From Gammaproteobacteria bacterium (lineage in GTDB: Bacteria; Pseudomonadota; Gammaproteobacteria; Steroidobacterales; Steroidobacteraceae), in NCBI GenBank assembly GCA_025350055.1, contig JANXYK010000066.1, positions 80,405 to 144,404 of the forward strand: a DNA stretch of 64,000 bases. The letters are read 5' to 3'. A program made the position numbers and the translations under genes. Below the pieces are notes generated by a model. It was not told the origin of the DNA, ran no database searches, and was given only the letters and a program-made list of their open reading frames with translations. Positions 45,662-55,336 of this stretch are shown here, in pieces. Each line of letters starts with the position of its first letter. Positions within the stretch are counted from its first letter, which is position 1.

Positions 45662-47395
45662 ATGCGCATGAACGAATCGGCACGTACTCTGATTCCGATA
45701 CTCACCCTGACGCTCGGGTTGACCGGCGCCACCTGCATGGCTGCCTCACCGGTTCCAGAGAGTGCGGAGCACGGCATGGTGGTCTCCGCGCATCGCCTGG
45801 CCAGCAAGGCGGGCGTCGATGTGTTGCGCCGAGGCGGCAATGCGGTCGACGCGGCAATCGCGACCGCCTATGCACTCGCCGTGACATTCCCCGAGGCCGG
45901 GAATCTCGGCGGCGGAGGCTTCATGCTGATCCGCATGGCCGACGGCCGCAAATCCTTCATCGATTTTCGCGAGACCGCACCGGCAGCGGCGACGCGCACC
46001 ATGTACCTGGATGCCGCGGGAAAACCCATTCCGCTGCTCTCGACGCGCGGTCATCTCTCGGTGGCCGTGCCCGCGACCGTAGCCGGCCTCGAACTCGCAC
46101 GTGAGAAATTCGGCACGCGTCCGCGCGCCGAGCTCGTGAATCCGGCGATCGCATTGGCCGCGCAGGGTTTCGTGCTCACCCAGGGAGACGCCGGCTTCCT
46201 CGCCGAAGGCGCCGAAGATTTCCGCAAGGATGCGCCCGCCAGTGCGATCTTCCTGCGCAATGGGCAGCCGTACCTGGCCGGCGTGCGCCTGGTGCAAAAA
46301 GACCTCGCGCGCATGCTGCAGATCGTCGCGAAGAGTGGTGCCCCGGGCTTCTACCATGGGGAGCCGGCCCGACTGATGGTCGCCGGCAGCAAGCAGGGCG
46401 GTGGCATTCTGAGCATGGAAGACTTCGCCCACTACAAGGCTATGGAGCGCAAGCCGCTCGAGTGCGACTATCGCGGCAACCACATCATCTCCTCGCCACC
46501 GCCAAGTTCCGGCGGCGTGGTCGTGTGCGAGACGCTGAATCTCCTGTCGGCCTGGCCAGAGACGCCACCCGATTTTCATTCGGCACAATCCATTCACTAT
46601 CTGACTGAATCGCTGCGCCGTGCCTTCCACGATCGCAACCTGCAGCTGGGCGATCCCGATTTCGTGCACGCCGATGTGGAGAAACTCATCTCGCCCGCCT
46701 ACGCTGACTCGCTGCGCAGTGGTATCGACCCCGACAAGGCCACGCCCTCGAGTTCGCTCCCGGGATTGCCAGGTTCCGCCGAAGGCCGAAGCACCACGCA
46801 CCTTTCAGTGGTGGATGCCGCGGGCAACGCCGTTTCCTTGACTTACACCCTCAACGACTGGTTTGGTGCGCATGTAGTGGCCGCAGGCACCGGCATCCTG
46901 CTCAACGATGAGATGGATGACTTTTCCGCCAAGCCCGGCGTACCCAACATGTACGGGTTGGTCGAGGGCGAGAACAACGCGATCGCGCCCGGCAAGCGGC
47001 CACTCTCGTCGATGGCGCCCACCATCGTCACGCACGAGGGCAAGTTGCGGCTGGTGGTTGGCACGCCCGGTGGCAGCCACATACCTACGGCCGTGATCCA
47101 GACCCTGGTGAACCTGATCGACTATGGGATGACGGTCACCGAGGCTGTGAGCGCGCCGCGCATCCACGCCCAGTGGATGCCCGATACGCTCTTCTATGAG
47201 CCCGATGCCCTCAATGCCGACACGCGCAGGCTCCTGGTCGCCAAGGGGCACCACCTCGAAGTCATGGACTACTGGAACCACGTGGCGGCGATCCTCGTGG
47301 GTGGCCCCGCGATCGGCAAGCCGGCGAGCGGCCGCGAGCATCTCTACGGCGCGATCGATCCACGCGTGGCAGTCGGCAGCGTCGCGGGTTACTGA
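45662..47395 (+). CDS. ggt: Gamma-glutamyltransferase
   Basis: A 577-residue periplasmic enzyme with a signal peptide (LIPILTLTLGLTGATCMAAS). The large-subunit region has VLRRGGNAVDAAIATAYALA, NLGGGGFMLIR and FRETAPAAA with the glutamate-binding Arg. The precursor cleaves itself before the Thr in GRSTTHLSVVDAAGNAVSLT, which becomes the nucleophile. NDEMDDFSAKPG and KRPLSSMAPTIVTHEGKLRL are further conserved small-subunit motifs. It transfers or hydrolyses gamma-glutamyl groups from glutathione and peptides. The ATG is at 45662, and the GNAT gene follows 6 bases after the stop, so both are probably co-transcribed. Confidence 0.95.
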   Translation: MRMNESARTLIPILTLTLGLTGATCMAASPVPESAEHGMVVSAHRLASKAGVDVLRRGGNAVDAAIATAYALAVTFPEAGNLGGGGFMLIRMADGRKSFIDFRETAPAAATRTMYLDAAGKPIPLLSTRGHLSVAVPATVAGLELAREKFGTRPRAELVNPAIALAAQGFVLTQGDAGFLAEGAEDFRKDAPASAIFLRNGQPYLAGVRLVQKDLARMLQIVAKSGAPGFYHGEPARLMVAGSKQGGGILSMEDFAHYKAMERKPLECDYRGNHIISSPPPSSGGVVVCETLNLLSAWPETPPDFHSAQSIHYLTESLRRAFHDRNLQLGDPDFVHADVEKLISPAYADSLRSGIDPDKATPSSSLPGLPGSAEGRSTTHLSVVDAAGNAVSLTYTLNDWFGAHVVAAGTGILLNDEMDDFSAKPGVPNMYGLVEGENNAIAPGKRPLSSMAPTIVTHEGKLRLVVGTPGGSHIPTAVIQTLVNLIDYGMTVTEAVSAPRIHAQWMPDTLFYEPDALNADTRRLLVAKGHHLEVMDYWNHVAAILVGGPAIGKPASGREHLYGAIDPRVAVGSVAGY

Positions 47396-47401
47396 GATCG
47401 C

Positions 47402-47950
47402 ATGACGGAGCTCAGCAGCCGGCTGGCGCAACCCGAAGACATGCCCGCCCTGCGCGAGCTCATGCGGCGCGCCATCGAGGAGTTGCAGCACGGGTTCCTG
47501 ACTCCCGAGCAGGTGGTGGCTAGCCACAAGGTCATGGGAATCGACACCCAGCTCATCAAGGACCAGACCTATTTCCTGGTCGAGCAAGGTGGCACGATCG
47601 CCGGCTGCGGTGGCTGGTCGTGGCGCGCCACACTTTATGGTGGCGATGAGAGCGTGGTGGCGCGTGAACCTGTGCCACTCGATCCGCAGCGTGATGCTGC
47701 CAAGGTGCGCGCCATGTATACCAACCCGGAGTTCACGCGCCGCGGTATCGGCAAGCTGGTGCTCAGTCTCTGCGAAGGCGCCGCTCGCCAGGCGGGCTTC
47801 AGTCGCGTGGAACTGATGGCCACGATGGCCGGCGTACCGCTGTACAAAGCCTGCGGGTACCGGCCGGTCGAGGCCATCGAGTCGAAACCGATCAACGGTG
47901 TGCGCGTGCCACTGATACGCATGGAGAAGCCGCTGGGCAACGGCGACTGA
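47402..47950 (+). CDS. GNAT-family N-acetyltransferase
   Basis: A 182-residue cytosolic acetyltransferase. The N-terminus (LAQPEDMPALRELMRRAIEE) is the usual first helix region, the acetyl-CoA loop is NPEFTRRGIGKLVLSLCEGA, and MAGVPLYKACGYRP is the typical last motif. YFLVEQGGTIAGCGGWSWR forms the central strand. The acceptor substrate is unknown. It follows ggt by 6 bases and precedes a broken gene by 4, which suggests an original three-gene transcript. Confidence 0.87.
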   Translation: MTELSSRLAQPEDMPALRELMRRAIEELQHGFLTPEQVVASHKVMGIDTQLIKDQTYFLVEQGGTIAGCGGWSWRATLYGGDESVVAREPVPLDPQRDAAKVRAMYTNPEFTRRGIGKLVLSLCEGAARQAGFSRVELMATMAGVPLYKACGYRPVEAIESKPINGVRVPLIRMEKPLGNGD

Positions 47951-47954
47951 TGCC

Positions 47955-48376
47955 ATGGATTGCTCGCGCGCGGCGGTCACATTGTTCATCGCGCGTTTCG
48001 AGCGTGGCGAAGTCTCGAAGGCACAGTGGACTCACCAGGCGCACCTGGTCGCGGGCTACTGGTATGTGAGCCAGCTCAGTGCGGAGCAGGCGCTCGAGGC
48101 GATGCGTACGCGCATCAGCTTTCACAATGAAGCTGTCGGCACCGCCAACACGGACAGCGGCGGCTATCACCAATCGATCACGCGCCTGTATGTACAGGGC
48201 ATCGCGGCGCTCAAAGCGCAACAACCCACGGCGGGCTTTGAGGACGGACTGCAATGCCTGCTGGCGTCGCCCATGAATTCAAGTTCGTGGCCACTGCAGT
48301 TTACTCGCGCGAACGCCTGTTCAGCGTCGCAGCGCGCAGCGGTTGGGTGGAGCCGGATGTGCAGTCTTGTCGCTGA
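47955..48376 (+). pseudogene. Hypothetical cytosolic protein, frameshifted
   Basis: The first frame reads VTLFIARFERGEVSKAQWTH, HLVAGYWYVSQLSAEQALEA and ISFHNEAVGTANTDSGGYHQ up to about 48260. The natural continuation then lies in another frame as EFKFVATAVYSRERLFSVAA and GWVEPDVQS, ending at the stop 48374-48376. The pattern matches a small uncharacterised family whose members end in a similar YSRERL...WVEPD motif. A small deletion at the break is likely. The function is unknown. Confidence 0.65.
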
Positions 48377-48525
48377 TCGGCGCCGCCGTCCGACGTTGCT
48401 TTTGTCGCGAATCGAGTTCAACTGTCGCCGATTGGCACAGTGTGTGCGTGACGACACGTTGAACCCTGATGACGCCGGCGCTCAACTTGCGCTCCAGGAA
48501 CAATAGTTCATCAGGAGCCAAGACG

Positions 48526-49986
48526 ATGAAAGGCATCATTGCGTCACTGACCGCCCTCGCCATGCTGGTCGCTTGCGGCGGCGGTTCGAGTTCGGGCACA
48601 ACGCTGGCTGCAGGCATGCAGAGCGTGGCAACGTCCGGAACGATTACGGCCTTCGGCAGTGTCTATGTCAACGGCGTGCGCTATGGCATCTCCAGTGCAA
48701 GCCTGCACAAGAACGGTCGCGTGGTCGTGCAATCCGCATTGGCTGTGGGAGAGGTCGCGCTGGTGCGCGGTCAGCATTCGGCGCAGAGCGGGCAAGGCGT
48801 AGCCAGCTCGGTCGATGTCGAAGACAACGTCATCGGTCCGATCGCGTCGATCGATGCCGCCGGCGGCAAGATCGAGGTGCTGGGCCAGTCCGCGCTGGTG
48901 ACCGCCGGCACATCGTTCGGCCAGGGAATTACGCCGGCCGACCTGACCGGGCTGGCAGTTGGCGACGCCGTTGAAGTGAGCGGCTTCGCGGATGCCACCG
49001 GCACGATCACCGCGACGCGCATTGGCCGCGCCGAAACCAACGATCCGCTGCAGGTGCTTGGCAAGGTCGCCGGGTTCGACGGCACCAACCATTCGTTCAT
49101 GGTCAATGGACTCACGGTGGATTTCGGCAGCGCCAGTGTCACCGGGTTCACGAGCGGTGCACCGGCGAATGACGACCTGGTGGTCGTCCGCGGGACATCC
49201 TTCGATGCAGCAGTAGTGAAGCTGACCGCTGCAAGCGTGATGCCTGCCGATACCGATCCGCGTGAGTCCGGCGACGGGCAGCACGCCGAAACCGGCACAG
49301 TGGAACTCGAAGGCCTGGTGATGAATTTCAACGCGGCCACCGATTTCGAAGTCGACGGCGCCAAGGTCACGACCACAGCCAGCACGCTGTTCGAGGGCGG
49401 TGCTGCCACGGACCTTGCCAATGGCCTGCGAGTTGAGGTGCGCGGTGCCCTCGATGCCAACCAGGTGCTGGTGGCGGACAAGATCGAGATCCGGCGCATT
49501 GCGGTGGTCGAGCTTGAATCAATCGCCGCCAATCTCGATGCAGTTAACAGCAAGCTGCAGGTGCTGGGCGTGACCGTCACCGTGGACGCGAACACCCGCT
49601 TTGAAGATCGCAGCAGCGCGCAGCTGCAGATGTTCACGCTAGCCGACGTCGCCAATGGCGATACGATCGAGGTGCGCGGCTACGAGAGCCCTGTCGGCAG
49701 CGGTCAGGTCCTGGCGACCCGGCTCGAGCGACTGCCGCCGTCGATCGAGGTCCAGCTGCGCGGCCTGTACGCGGCGAGCACGCCGCCGCAATTCACGATC
49801 CTGGGTGTGCTCGTCGATGCCAGTGGCGCGAGTTTCGGACATGGCGAGGACGGTGGTCAGCAGGGCATGGCGTCTGGCGATTTCTTCACGCAGGCCGCCG
49901 GCCAGCTCGTGGAGGTTCGCGGCACATTGTCCGGAACCATGGTGATGGCAGCAGAAGTGCGCATCGAGAGTCAGGAAGACCGCTGA
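48526..49986 (+). CDS. Lipoprotein with repeated DUF5666 domains
   Basis: A 486-residue exported lipoprotein: LTALAMLVACGGGSSSG has the lipobox, with Cys at residue 17 as the lipid-bearing residue. The rest is built of repeated beta-rich units of about 70-80 residues. Each has a phrase like VEVSGFADATGTITATRIGR, VEVRGALDANQVLVADKIEI or IEVRGYESPVGSGQVLATRL, the DUF5666 pattern. The ATG at 48526 follows AGGAG. It is probably anchored in the outer membrane facing the periplasm. Its role is unknown. It converges on the signalling operon, with an 85-base gap. Confidence 0.85.
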   Translation: MKGIIASLTALAMLVACGGGSSSGTTLAAGMQSVATSGTITAFGSVYVNGVRYGISSASLHKNGRVVVQSALAVGEVALVRGQHSAQSGQGVASSVDVEDNVIGPIASIDAAGGKIEVLGQSALVTAGTSFGQGITPADLTGLAVGDAVEVSGFADATGTITATRIGRAETNDPLQVLGKVAGFDGTNHSFMVNGLTVDFGSASVTGFTSGAPANDDLVVVRGTSFDAAVVKLTAASVMPADTDPRESGDGQHAETGTVELEGLVMNFNAATDFEVDGAKVTTTASTLFEGGAATDLANGLRVEVRGALDANQVLVADKIEIRRIAVVELESIAANLDAVNSKLQVLGVTVTVDANTRFEDRSSAQLQMFTLADVANGDTIEVRGYESPVGSGQVLATRLERLPPSIEVQLRGLYAASTPPQFTILGVLVDASGASFGHGEDGGQQGMASGDFFTQAAGQLVEVRGTLSGTMVMAAEVRIESQEDR

Positions 49987-50071
49987 GGGCGGGCGACGTA
50001 GAACTGCTCCGGCAGGCGCGGAGGCCGTGCATGACCTCCGCGCCCTGCGGCCCGGGCCGCTGCCTGTGCCG

Positions 50072-51643
50072 CTACGCTTTCAGGCCGACAATGTTGTAGG
50101 CCGAAACCGGACGCTGCATGCCCTTGAGGCTCAGCTCCCCCACAGCTTGGATCTCGAACAGGTGGGCAGTCGAGGCCAGTAGGCGCTTGGAGACCAGGAT
50201 CTGCCCGGGTTTGGCCTCACCACAGAGGCGCGCCGCGAGATTGGTCACGGGGCCGATGGCGCCGTAATCCCAGCGCCCCTCGTAACCGATGGCACCGATG
50301 GTGGCATAGCCCTGCGCAATCCCGATGCCGAGTTCGAGTTCATAGCCGAGGTTACGCCAGGAACCGATCAGCTCGCTGACCCGCTTGCGCATCGCCAGCG
50401 CCATGTGGACCGTGCGCTCGGCGGCATTGGGCACCGGCACCGGATCATTGAAGAACACCATCATGCCGTCGCCGGTAAATCGCTCCAGCGTGCCTTCATG
50501 CTCCATGACCAGACGGCCCATGTCGGCGTGATACTGGCGCAGCACGCCCATGACTTCCTCGGGCTCGACGCTCTCTGCAAATGCGGTAAATCCTCGCAGG
50601 TCCAGGAAACAGACGGTGAGCTCACGGCGATGGGTGGCCAGCGGATCATCGGCGCCGCCGGCGACGATGAGTTCGGCCAGCTGCGGTGAAAAGAAGCGCT
50701 TGAGGCGTCCCATGCGATCGAGCAGCGCCACCTGCTCCTCGACGCGCTGCTCGAGCTTCTGGTTCCAGTCGGCCAGCTCCCGCAGATGCACGGCTTCGCG
50801 ATCGCGCAGGCGCTTCTTCTCGAGGCAGGCACTGATGCGTGCGCGCAGCAGCACCGGGTCGAAGGGCTTGGGCAGGTAGTCCTCGGCGCCCAGCTCGATG
50901 CAGCGCACGACGCTGTCCATCTCATCGAGTGCCGAGATCATGATGATGGGGATCTCGCGCAACTTGCTGTCGGCGGTGAGCTGCTGCAACACCTCGTAGC
51001 CGTTCATCTGCGGCATCAGCACGTCGAGCAGTACCAGATCCACGGGCTCCCGGCGCAGCAACGCCAGCGCCTCCGGCCCACTCGCCACCACCTGCACGCT
51101 GTGCCCGGCGCGTGTCAGCCGGCGGCTGAGCATCTCGCGATTGGTGGCATTGTCGTCGACCACCAGGATGATGCCGGTCTCGGTCGCGCGCCCCATGGGC
51201 ATCGCCATGCGGGCGGTGTCTGAATCGACGATCGGCTGCTCGGGCAGCGCCTTGACTCCATCGACGATCATGGTGCGCAGCGTGTGTGCGGCCAGCGCGA
51301 TGCGCTCGAGATCCTGCACAGCCTCGGCGGCGTTGAGTTGCTGCGCCTGGCGCTTGAGCGCGTCAGTGGATGCAATGATGGCTTCGATCGGCGTTTCAGC
51401 GCGTGCGCTCAGGCTGTACAGGTCGATCTCATTGGATTCCTTGCGCATCGGGCCGAGCACTTCATCGACCAGCAACATCAGCTGGTGCGCATTCTCGTGC
51501 AGCCCGTGCAAGCTTGGCGTCAGCGCGGCGAGGCTGCCCTCGGCGGCGTTCTCGAGCAGCATCTCGCTGTAGCCAATGATGTGATTCAGCGGCGTGTGCA
51601 GCTCGTGCCGCAGGTGGTTGAGGATGGTGCGATTCGGACTCAA
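50072..51643 (-). CDS. HisKA - receiver - class III nucleotide cyclase fusion
   Basis: A 523-residue soluble protein. Residues 5-70 form a histidine-kinase dimerisation/phosphoacceptor domain (LRHELHTPLNHIIGYSEMLL, His13), but there is no ATPase domain. A receiver follows at about 158-280, with the phosphoacceptor Asp in LVLLDVLMPQMNGYEV and the Lys in EDYLPKPFDP. After a coiled coil comes the cyclase domain: metal Asp residues in CFLDLRGFTAFAE and FTGDGMMVFFNDP, and the transition-state Asn/Arg pair in GPVTNLAARLCGE. It should make cAMP or cGMP under control of phosphorylation from the upstream kinase. It is the last gene of the operon, overlapping the preceding receiver gene by 4 bases. Confidence 0.92.
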   Translation of the reverse strand: MSPNRTILNHLRHELHTPLNHIIGYSEMLLENAAEGSLAALTPSLHGLHENAHQLMLLVDEVLGPMRKESNEIDLYSLSARAETPIEAIIASTDALKRQAQQLNAAEAVQDLERIALAAHTLRTMIVDGVKALPEQPIVDSDTARMAMPMGRATETGIILVVDDNATNREMLSRRLTRAGHSVQVVASGPEALALLRREPVDLVLLDVLMPQMNGYEVLQQLTADSKLREIPIIMISALDEMDSVVRCIELGAEDYLPKPFDPVLLRARISACLEKKRLRDREAVHLRELADWNQKLEQRVEEQVALLDRMGRLKRFFSPQLAELIVAGGADDPLATHRRELTVCFLDLRGFTAFAESVEPEEVMGVLRQYHADMGRLVMEHEGTLERFTGDGMMVFFNDPVPVPNAAERTVHMALAMRKRVSELIGSWRNLGYELELGIGIAQGYATIGAIGYEGRWDYGAIGPVTNLAARLCGEAKPGQILVSKRLLASTAHLFEIQAVGELSLKGMQRPVSAYNIVGLKA

Positions 51644-52017
51644 GCTGACTGTCCCCGTTTGACCAAGGTGGCAATCTTCTGCAGCAGTCGCGGCAAATCA
51701 ATCGGCTTGGTGTCGAATTCGTCGCACCCGACCGCCAGCGCCTTGTCGCGATCGCTGGCCAATGCGTGGGCGGTCAGCGCCATGATCGGGATCTGGCGGG
51801 TCGCGGGCGCGCTCTTCAGGATCCGCGTCGCCTCCCAACCATCGATCCCCGGCAGACTCATGTCCATCAGGATCAGGTCCGGCGCTTCGCTCTGCGCCAT
51901 GGCCACGCCGGTTTCGCCATCGACGGCCATTACGATCTCATAACCGCGCTTCTGCAGGCGACGCGAGAGCATGTCGCGGTTGAGTTCGTTGTCTTCGATC
52001 AGCAAAATTCTTGTCAT
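51640..52017 (-). CDS. Stand-alone response regulator receiver
   Basis: A 125-residue single receiver domain starting at ATG 52017. It has the acidic pocket ILLIEDNELNRDMLSRRLQK, the phosphoacceptor Asp in LILMDMSLPGIDGWEATRIL, the conserved Thr/Ala in MALTAHALASDRDKAL, and the Lys in DEFDTKPIDLP. There is no output domain, so it acts as a CheY/DivK-like carrier. It closely resembles the next receiver upstream, indicating duplication. Its stop overlaps the cyclase fusion's start. Confidence 0.92.
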   Translation of the reverse strand: MTRILLIEDNELNRDMLSRRLQKRGYEIVMAVDGETGVAMAQSEAPDLILMDMSLPGIDGWEATRILKSAPATRQIPIMALTAHALASDRDKALAVGCDEFDTKPIDLPRLLQKIATLVKRGQSA

Positions 52018-52079
52018 GGGGCTCTCCCACTGATGTTGGACCACAGTCCTGAAAGAGTGCGGGCCAGGGCCGCGGCGCC

Positions 52080-52454
52080 TCAGGTGGGGCGCCTGGCCGG
52101 GGCATGAGCGAGAATCTTCTCGAGCAGTCGTGGCAGCACGATGGGCTTGGTGTCGAAGTCGTCGCATCCCGCGGCCAACGCCTTCTCGCGATCGCCGCTC
52201 ATGGCATTGGCGGTCAAGGCGATCACCGGAATGTGCCGGGTAGGCGCGGCGGTCTTAATCTGGCGGGTGGCTTCCCAGCCATCAAGGATCGGCAGGCTCA
52301 GGTCCATCAGGATCAGGTCGGGTAGTTCGCTCGTGGCCAGCTTTACGCCGCTGGCGCCGTCGCGCGCGATCACCAGCTCGTGGCCGTGCCGCTTGAGACG
52401 CGTCTGCAGCACGTAGATGTTGTCTTCATTGTCCTCGACGTACAGGATCTTCAT
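52080..52454 (-). CDS. Stand-alone response regulator receiver
   Basis: A 124-residue single receiver: ILYVEDNEDNIYVLQTRLKR, phosphoacceptor Asp in LILMDLSLPILDGWEATRQI, then VIALTANAMSGDREKALAAG and DDFDTKPIVLP. Sequence and length match the neighbouring receiver, so both probably shuttle phosphate between the hybrid kinase and the cyclase fusion. Its ATG overlaps the kinase stop by 4 bases. A gap of 62 bases separates it from the next receiver. Confidence 0.92.
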   Translation of the reverse strand: MKILYVEDNEDNIYVLQTRLKRHGHELVIARDGASGVKLATSELPDLILMDLSLPILDGWEATRQIKTAAPTRHIPVIALTANAMSGDREKALAAGCDDFDTKPIVLPRLLEKILAHAPARRPT

Positions 52455-55312
52455 GCCAGGATCTCGCGGATCTGTTGCTGTTGGCCGCGTTCTATCGTGC
52501 GCGGCAGCATGCGCCCGAGTTCACGCAGCAGTTCGTCCAGGTCGGAGGCGTTCTTCTGCATCACGCGCTCGGCGTGGCCATTGAGGTGCTGATGATCTTC
52601 CGGACTCAGATCCTTGGCGGTCAGCACCAATACCGGGATGTCCTGCCACTCGGGTTGCTGGTGCATCCTGACCAGGAACTCGAAGCCGTCCATTTCCGGC
52701 ATCATCAGGTCCAGCAGGATCACATCAAAACTCCTGGCCGCGAGTTGCTCGAGCGCGACGCGTCCATTGACTGCCTCGGCAACCTCCCACTGCTCCTGTT
52801 CGAGCGCTCGACGCACGCTCTCGCGCATGATGGCATCATCATCCACCAGCAGCACGCGGCGCGCGATCGGACTGCTGATCTGGTGCAGCAGGCTCACCAG
52901 CCGCTCGCGGTCCACGGGCTTGGTCATGTATTCGGTCGCGCCCAGCGAATAGCCACGGCTGCGATTGTCCTCAATGGTCACCAAGATCACGGGAATGTCC
53001 GCCAGCCGCGGATCGCCCTTGATCGCTGCCAGTACCGTCCAGCCATCCAGGTCGGGCATGTTAATATCGAGCGTGATGGCAGCGGGATGAACGGCGCGCG
53101 CGATCTCGAGGCCCTCGCGGCCGCCGCCGGCCGTACGTACCTGGAATCCCTCGCGTTCCAGGTAACGGGCCAGCACTTCGCGCACCGTCTGGTCATCATC
53201 GACGACCAATATCAGTGAGCCCAGGACGTCACGCGCCGGCAGTCGTTCCGGGCGCACGCGACGCGGGAGCGGCGAGGGCTGGGCAGTCTCAACGCGGGCG
53301 GGCAGGCGCATCGTAAAGGTCGAGCCCTGGCCCAGCTGACTTTGCACGGCGATGTCTCCGCCCATCATCTGGCAAAAACGACGACTGATCGCCAGGCCCA
53401 GTCCGGTGCCGCCGTATTTGCGCGTGGTCGAGGCATCGGCTTGCACGAATTCCTGGAACAATCGGCTCATCTGTTCGGGCGAGAGCCCGATGCCGGTGTC
53501 GCTGATGGCCATCGTGATCTCGTCAGTGCCGCGATTCTTGCCGCGCGTGACGGCCACAGTCACCTTGCCGTTCTCGGTGAACTTGCTCGCATTGCTGACC
53601 AGGTTGAGCAGTGCCTGGCGTATGCGCGTCTGGTCGGCATGCATCTCGCCGACCTCAGGTGCGCAGCGTACGATGATCTGGTTGCCGTTCTTGGCCGCGA
53701 TCGGCGTAATCGTGGCCACAACCTCGTCGACCATCGGCGCAATGGCAAAGGTCTCGACGTGGATATCCATCCGGCCGGCCTCGATTTTCGAGAGGTCCAG
53801 GATGTCGTTGATGAGTTCCAGCAGATGGTGAGCCGCGCGCAGCACGCGCTCCAGCGGCTCCAGCTCTTCGGCGCGCTTCAACTCCTGGGCATCCTCGTGC
53901 AGCATCTCGGTCAGGCCGATGATCGCGTTCAGCGGGGTGCGCAGCTCGTGCGACATGTTGGCGAGGAACTGCGACTTCAGCTTGCTGGCTTCCGCGAGCT
54001 GCTCGCTCTTGGCCTGGCTTTCCTTGAACAGCCTGGCATTCTCGATGGCCAGGACCGATTGCGAGGCCAGGGTCTGCAGCAGCTTGACTACCGCCGGCGA
54101 GTACTCACCAGCCTGTTTGCGGCGAATCACCAGTGCACCGTTGACATGGTCCTCGCGCAGCAGCGGCACCGAGATCACCGCATGGATGCCATCCTGCAGC
54201 CACAGCTTGCTGAGCCGGTAGTCGGAGGCTTCGACATCGCTCATCTGCACCGGCGCGCGCTTGAGCGCGCTCATGCCCACCGGACCATCGCCCAGTACGA
54301 TGCGCGAGCCGCGCAGTGTTTCGATCATCGCTTCGCTGACACCGAAGTTGGCGCGTGGATCAAACACACCATCGAGCTCATCCAGTTGGTAGAGGGTCCC
54401 GGAATCGCCTTCGGCCAGGCGCACAGCGCGCGCGATGACCGTTGCCAGCACGGTCTCGAGATCGAGCGAGGAACTCACGGCCTGGCCCACTTCGTTCAGG
54501 ATCTGCAGGTCGCCGACGGAACGCGTCAGTTCGCGGGTACGAGCCTCGACTTCAGCCGTTCGCTCGGCGACGCGCGACTCCAGTTGCCGCTGGTCTTCCT
54601 CGATCGCCAGCTGCGACTGGCGCAACTTCTCGCTCATCATCTGCAGTGAGGCCAGCAGGTTGCCCAGGTCGCGCCGCGGCGCCTCGACGGCGGCGGCCTC
54701 AAAGTGACCGCCGGCGATGCGCCCGGCCAGATCCACGGCGGCATTGAGCGGTGCGGTCACGCCCGTGATCATGCTGTACATGAACCACGCTGCCAGCAGC
54801 AGCGTGAACACGGTGGCGGCCGCCACTACCGTGCTCTGGCGGCGGGCCGAGCCGATCGACTGCGCGATGGTCTGGCTGCTGGCTTGTTCATAGCCGGCGT
54901 CCAGCGTATGGATCTGTTCGCGCAGCCGCTTGATGCGCGCCTGGTGCGCCAGCAGCTGATTGACCGGCATGGCGACCGAGATCTGCTCGGACAACTCGTT
55001 CAGCTCCACAGCGAGCATTGCGGCGCCCGGGTCCTTGAGGCGTAGCGCTGCCAGCGAGGTCGCCGCATCCCGCAGATCGTCATCGGCACGTTGGCCCAGA
55101 CTCCCCGTATCCACGGCATCGGCAGCGTGGATGATGAAGGATTCGTAGTGATCGCGGGTCGCCTGCGACAGGCTATGGCGCTGGACGACGCTGTCAATTG
55201 CCGCGGTGCGGCGCCGGTCCGTAACCTGGTAGATCAGTACCAGCGTGATGGGCGCAATGATGAGTAGGAACTGCGCCAGAATGCGCAGTTTCAGCTGTTT
55301 GACTTTGACCAT
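52451..55312 (-). CDS. Membrane hybrid histidine kinase (HAMP-GAF-HisKA-HATPase-REC-REC)
   Basis: A 953-residue sensor. Membrane segments at about 10-28 and 163-183 enclose a periplasmic helical domain. HAMP and coiled coil follow (186-265), then GAF (about 275-425, VISVPLLREDHVNGALVIRR). HisKA has NMSHELRTPLNAIIGLTEML; the HATPase shows NLVSNASKFTENG, SDTGIGLSPEQM and KYGGTGLGLAISRRF. Two receivers follow: ITLDINMPDLDGW and VILLDLMMPEMDGFEF supply their Asp residues. Both relay receivers keep the Lys region, although the second reads KNASDLDEL near its end. With two built-in receivers and two free ones downstream, a branched phosphorelay is likely. The periplasmic ligand may be delivered by the PstS-like protein encoded 24 bases upstream. 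Confidence 0.94.
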   Translation of the reverse strand: MVKVKQLKLRILAQFLLIIAPITLVLIYQVTDRRRTAAIDSVVQRHSLSQATRDHYESFIIHAADAVDTGSLGQRADDDLRDAATSLAALRLKDPGAAMLAVELNELSEQISVAMPVNQLLAHQARIKRLREQIHTLDAGYEQASSQTIAQSIGSARRQSTVVAAATVFTLLLAAWFMYSMITGVTAPLNAAVDLAGRIAGGHFEAAAVEAPRRDLGNLLASLQMMSEKLRQSQLAIEEDQRQLESRVAERTAEVEARTRELTRSVGDLQILNEVGQAVSSSLDLETVLATVIARAVRLAEGDSGTLYQLDELDGVFDPRANFGVSEAMIETLRGSRIVLGDGPVGMSALKRAPVQMSDVEASDYRLSKLWLQDGIHAVISVPLLREDHVNGALVIRRKQAGEYSPAVVKLLQTLASQSVLAIENARLFKESQAKSEQLAEASKLKSQFLANMSHELRTPLNAIIGLTEMLHEDAQELKRAEELEPLERVLRAAHHLLELINDILDLSKIEAGRMDIHVETFAIAPMVDEVVATITPIAAKNGNQIIVRCAPEVGEMHADQTRIRQALLNLVSNASKFTENGKVTVAVTRGKNRGTDEITMAISDTGIGLSPEQMSRLFQEFVQADASTTRKYGGTGLGLAISRRFCQMMGGDIAVQSQLGQGSTFTMRLPARVETAQPSPLPRRVRPERLPARDVLGSLILVVDDDQTVREVLARYLEREGFQVRTAGGGREGLEIARAVHPAAITLDINMPDLDGWTVLAAIKGDPRLADIPVILVTIEDNRSRGYSLGATEYMTKPVDRERLVSLLHQISSPIARRVLLVDDDAIMRESVRRALEQEQWEVAEAVNGRVALEQLAARSFDVILLDLMMPEMDGFEFLVRMHQQPEWQDIPVLVLTAKDLSPEDHQHLNGHAERVMQKNASDLDELLRELGRMLPRTIERGQQQQIREILA

Positions 55313-55336
55313 GTGCGCTGGCCTGCATCCCTGCTG

